This document shows, piece by piece, positions 59,829 to 64,000 of a stretch of DNA of 64,000 bases. The notes beneath the pieces are model-generated. The model was not told where the DNA came from and searched no databases. It worked only from the letters and a program-made list of their open reading frames with translations. Source of the DNA: Capitella teleta (taxonomy: Eukaryota; Annelida; Polychaeta; Capitellidae); assembly GCA_000328365.1 (NCBI GenBank), contig KB307016.1, positions 112,279-176,278 on the forward strand, written 5' to 3'. The position numbers were made by a program, and so were the translations under genes. Within the stretch, counting starts at the first letter, position 1, and every line of letters begins with the position of its first letter.

Positions 59829-62800
59829 ATGGATTCATTCACAGAGGTAAATGAAAAGCTGATTATCGTAAATTATACTAATTTTTGTTTGTTTCCTGAA
59901 AACTTTTTATAATGTAAATGTTAGCAGTTGACCCAGTTTTTACAGTTTAAATTGCTTAGTCAGTTAGTGTGGTTACTCACTTACTAATAGTACTGGTTAG
60001 TCTTTAAGTTTGAAAGTGTAATAGTTTTCTTAACGGGTTCTCTCGCTTCAAATCCGACTCATCTGGATTTCAGCAGTGTTCAGTGTGCTTGATATTTTAA
60101 TTTTGATTGGATCGATCTTCTTGGCATGGTAACGTCTTGTGCGTCCAATAACTTGAATAAGTTGATTAATTTAATAATTGCTTCTCAGTTTTAAATTACT
60201 AAAATAGTTTGAGTTTGAATTGATTTAATATTTCGCAAGATAAAGTCATAGAATGCTGTCAACATATGGCCCCTGAGACTGGAGGGTGACAAGAGTCTCC
60301 CTGCCATTTTATTTTAATTTTATTTAAAGGAAATTCTACTTAAAAACTAAGAAATTTATAATGATCAATTCATTATCATAATGATTGAAGATTACAAGCG
60401 TGCATAGCAAATTACAATTTCTTCTGCTTTCAGGATATGTTGGAGCGCGCACGCAAGAGGCGTGAAATATTAAATTCCAAGATGGCAGAAATAAATGCCA
60501 CCCCTCCGCGCAAAAGGGGTCCTCCTCTGACGGAAAACCAGGCCAACATCAACATTGGACAAGAACAAGACGACAAACGCCTTCTGAACGACGGTATGCC
60601 GCCGGTCGCTGCCTGTTAACCTTCCTTCATTTCTCTCTTCTCTTGATCTTAGACTCTCCAAATAAGCGACCTTGTTCGCGTGAAAACAGCATCAAACCAG
60701 ACACACCAGCGATCCCGAGCGTGAAATCCCGCTTGAATCAACTGAGCACAAGACAGGAGACTTGGGACAATAGTGGTGAGTGACATCATTTCTTTATATA
60801 TAGCTTCGTTACAATTGCTCTTCACAGATGATGCTGTAGTTCTGAGTCCCCGCAAAGCCCCTGAACCAGCATTGGCATCGCCTAAGCCATTGGAGAGCGT
60901 AGAGGTGAAGCCAGCCGCTCGGCGCAATCGCTTAGCCGCTCTGGCTCAGAACATCAACGAATGGGAGGATGACCTCAGCCGGCCGGACATCAAACCTAAG
61001 GAAGAGAAAACGAAGAAGGTTTGGACTCCTCCTACCCCCGTGGAAAACACGCCGCCCAAGCCCCCTCGCACCTTCGAACATCCTTCCCCTGCGAAGAAAA
61101 TCTCTCCTGGCAAACGAGAGGCCTCTCCGGTCAAGGACCCTTCTCCGGTCAAGCGCTTCTCACCAGCTAGACCCATGGCTTCCCCTGCGAAGAAAGCGGT
61201 CGTCGCTTCCCCCGCGAAGAAAGCGGTCGTCGCTTCCCCCGCCAAGAACCCCTCTCCCGCTAAGAGAGCTTCTCCCGTGAAAGCCGTCTCCAAATTGGAC
61301 GTCAGCCTCAAAGATCCCGTCAACAGGGTGAAGCAGCAGAAGGAAGCGAGGAAGAGTTTTGAGCCGACCTCTAACCCCGTCTCTGCTCGCTTGGCTGCCT
61401 GGCAACAGAAAATCGTGAAGGTTGAGAACGAGGGTGAGTCGTCTCTTCCTCCTGCGCTTGTCAAATCCGGAGCGGTCTCAACGAAATCTTGGAAGCCGCA
61501 GAAAACCGGGATGATTGAGTCGGCCCTGAGGAAGGAGTCTCCCCAGAAGTCTTCCCCCCAGAAATCGCCCTCGAAGATGTCCCCCTCGACTCGCTCGATT
61601 CAAGATAAACTCGTTCAGCTGACGACGAATCGTACAGAGAATTCGATCGCTGAGAAAGTCAGAGAAGAACGAAAAGCTGAATTGGACGCCCTGAATAACC
61701 GCTGGAAGGATGGTTTGCTGAAGGACGAGGCCGCTAAGGAAAGCGCCATCCCCTCCCCTCCCCCCGCTCCCCTGAACTCATCCACCCCAATCGGCACCCC
61801 GGATGTTCCCCTCAAAGCCCCCGTGACGTCAAAGTCCCCTGCGAGAACTCTACGTGAGAAGAAGAAGGACGAATGTCGAGATAGAATGCGTGAAGGTTCG
61901 TGCGATTTTTTGTATTTTTGCTGTTTTCACTTTTTTTTTTCTGTTTAGACGTTGACGAGAATCCAAGTGAGATTTTATAACTGCTTGACTTTAATCTTTT
62001 TGCTATTTAATGCATGGTTACTAATCACTTGGTTTATAGATATTATTCTCTTTTATTCTCATGAAATTCTTGGTCATATTATTAGCATTTGAACATTTGT
62101 GTTTTCATAGCATGGTGATTCATGCAGTTAACTTTTGTTTGTGGTTGATTAAATATATCTTGAATGATTTCCCCTCGTTTCCTTTGGGAAACAGAATTTT
62201 GTGAAACATATTATGAAAATACAAATTTGTCAACTTACCGGGAATGAATATCATAATTTTACTAGTAGTTAAAATGCATGCGCATGTGCATGATACTTTG
62301 AAATACATGCGCATGTGCATGATACTAATAGTCAGTACTTCAGTATCTTTTGTTATTCACAAAAATCAAAAATTTATGAAAGCGATCTTTGAGACACCTC
62401 GTAATAAATTACATTGATTTATTTTCAAACAGATTTCGAGTCCAAGCTGAAATCGATTGGTTTTGAGGTTGAATCAGTTTCTAATCTGGGTCATGTCGCA
62501 ACCCTTGACCTCACTCCGCAACGCCAGAAGGCCCAGGCCGAAAAGAAAGCTATCCAGGGCGAGCAATCGAAGCCAGCCGCTGCGGCTACTGGCTCTTCGC
62601 TGTACAGCCTAATCAAGAAGCAGACACACAGCCCATACGCTGCACCCTCCCCCCTCCCAAAAGCACCTCCCGTTAAACGAGTAGCAGAAGTGGCGTCCAT
62701 GTTGAAGCCATCAGATGTTCACGACTCATTTGACGATTCATTCGAGAGCGAAGACCCAAAGTCAAGCACGTCGACTGACCAGAGAACATCTCAGAGTTCC

Positions 62801-64000
62801 CTGACCAGCCAATCAACTGAGTACAGGTAGGATTCACCTGGTGGGTTGATTAATTAATTATATTTAATCCCGTGTATTTCTGTAGTGAGACCGGCAGTGA
62901 AGTGACTTCTCAGGATGATGTTGAGGAGTCTTCTGTTTATTCTGATGAGAGTTCCAGTGGTTCGGAGGTCGACGACCTCCTGGATGAAGCCCTGGAGGAC
63001 ACCGTCGTGGTGGACGCCAACCCGGTCCCGAAACCCCGTGCCAGAGCGAAGAAAGCCGTCGCGGTTGAGACAGAGACAGACGAGGAGTTTCCGTTGGTGA
63101 TGCGCCGTAAGAAGGAGTCTTTCCGCCGACCCCAGTCGCAGCCTGAGTGGGCCACGCCCACCAACGATCGCTACCGCCAGGTGCGCTGGGCGTCGGGCGT
63201 CGAGGGCTCAACCACCGACGACTCCGATCGCGACGTCCCGTACTCGCTCGATCAGTATCGTCACGAGAATGCCGAGAAGAGGAAAAGTGAGGCCAGCACA
63301 CCGAGGATCGTGGTCAGGCACAGTAGGATTGAGATGCCGTCGACCGCCAGTGAGTCTGAGGACTCTAGGAGGGTCGCCCCACAACCTGCCATCAGGGAAA
63401 CCAATATCAAGAAGAAAGTGCAGGTAATTAGAGGAATTCATTCAGTGATGTTTGTTTTGATTAATTTTTTTTTTCCTTTACTCGTAGGATCTGCAGGAGT
63501 TGGTGAATCAGGAGCAGAGTGTGATTATGCAGACGAGCAACGCTCTTAATCAGTGCTGTGGAATCAACTCCACTTTTGCTGGTTCTGCTGAAGCAGTGGA
63601 GTGCCACAGGCTTCTCCTCATGGCGTGTAAGAAACGGGAGATCTACATCACCGAGATGCAGCTCCTGAAGCAGGGCAGGTCAAAGGTCATTGAGTCTCAG
63701 CGTGGCCCCCAGGGGTCTCTGACCATCAGTGACATTCGTCTGCCGCTGAAGCAAGAATTCATGTCGCGTATTGGAAGTCCTCGAGGTGAGGAATTTTTAA
63801 ACGAATTAACCTACAAATATGTGTTGATTTCCTCTGCAGATACGACCGTGCATTATTTCGTGATCATGCTCCGCCTTCCCTCCAGGGGTCTCTTCACTCA
63901 AATGGTGTCCACTCATGATGCTATGCTCAAGGGCAGCCTCGATTTCCCCAACCTCTTCAAGATCAGCGACATAGGCCAGGAGTTCAGCATGGATCTGGAG
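59829..64000 (+). CDS. ANLN: anillin, N-terminal 917 codons (runs off the window)
   Basis: Scaffold of the cytokinetic ring, binding actin, myosin II, RhoA and septins. Exons: 59829-59846, 60434-60593, 60653-60775, 60837-61895, 62433-62826, 62886-63423, 63488-63785, 63840 to beyond 64000. Phase closes through all of them. The start MDSFTE then DMLERARKRREILNSKMAE matches the conserved anillin N-terminus. Further family blocks are RRNRLAALAQNINEWEDD, STRSIQDKLVQL then AELDALNNRWKDG, VPYSLDQYRHE and DLQELVNQEQSVIMQTSNAL. The last opens the anillin homology domain and continues with LTISDIRLPLKQEF. The rest of that domain and the PH domain lie outside. The middle has many SP-K units (SPAKKAVVA twice in tandem), likely Cdk sites. 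Exon 1 encodes only six residues. Confidence 0.95.
62277..62326. repeat. 21-bp repeat pair in anillin intron 4
   Basis: CATGCGCATGTGCATGATAC plus one T occurs at 62277-62297 and again at 62306-62326. The two copies are perfect. Confidence 0.9.

Noticed and set aside
60946-61464. 172-codon minus-strand frame with AGEG repeats
   Set aside because: Antisense of the anillin SPAKK region.

Overview
The window is invertebrate-type metazoan DNA. It is AT-leaning and intron-rich, and it carries long poly(T) tracts, an (AAAT)n microsatellite, BEL/Pao, LINE, MITE and Polinton-like remains. I recognise five spliced host genes. The set (gamma-glutamyltransferase, TONSL, a GT10 fucosyltransferase, anillin and a CUB-domain membrane protein) is animal. 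Nothing seen fixes the phylum. Many introns are only 50-60 bp.

Layout. 1-3 kb: microsatellite, a decayed LINE reverse transcriptase and a fold-back element. 3.6-10 kb (+): complete gamma-glutamyltransferase, 13 coding exons, 609 codons. 12.4-30.6 kb (+): a type I membrane protein with signal peptide, CUB-like domain, one membrane span and a proline-rich tail ending in a PPxY motif; its introns hold two pogo-like MITEs. 35.3-40.2 kb (+): TONSL, 23 coding exons, 1123 residues, with a short C-terminal leucine-rich region. 40.6-41.8 kb (-): intronless alpha-1,3-fucosyltransferase, tail-to-tail with TONSL. 42.06-47.43 kb (-): BEL/Pao retrotransposon with both LTRs and a 50-N assembly gap. 47.4-53.7 kb: repeats, LINE pieces and a small SAP-like ORF. 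53.7-59.0 kb (+): broken Polinton-like fossil (protein-primed DNA polymerase B, adenain-like protease, fibre-like segment). 59.8 kb to the end (+): anillin, 917 codons, running off the window.

Exon models were built by hand from GT/AG sites and family similarity. The phases close for GGT, TONSL and anillin, which supports them. The genes do not form one pathway: GGT and the fucosyltransferase act in glutathione and glycan metabolism, TONSL in replication-fork repair, anillin in cytokinesis.

The most unusual signal is a short dispersed motif, (T)CATAACGCAC. It occurs far above chance, twice as near-perfect inverted pairs. Copies lie just upstream of the CUB gene, upstream of TONSL and upstream of the SAP-like ORF, and inside CUB-gene introns. 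It often sits near a second shared palindrome-like word, CATGAATATTYATGA, and near CRE, ETS or octamer words. It behaves like an undescribed promoter/enhancer element.
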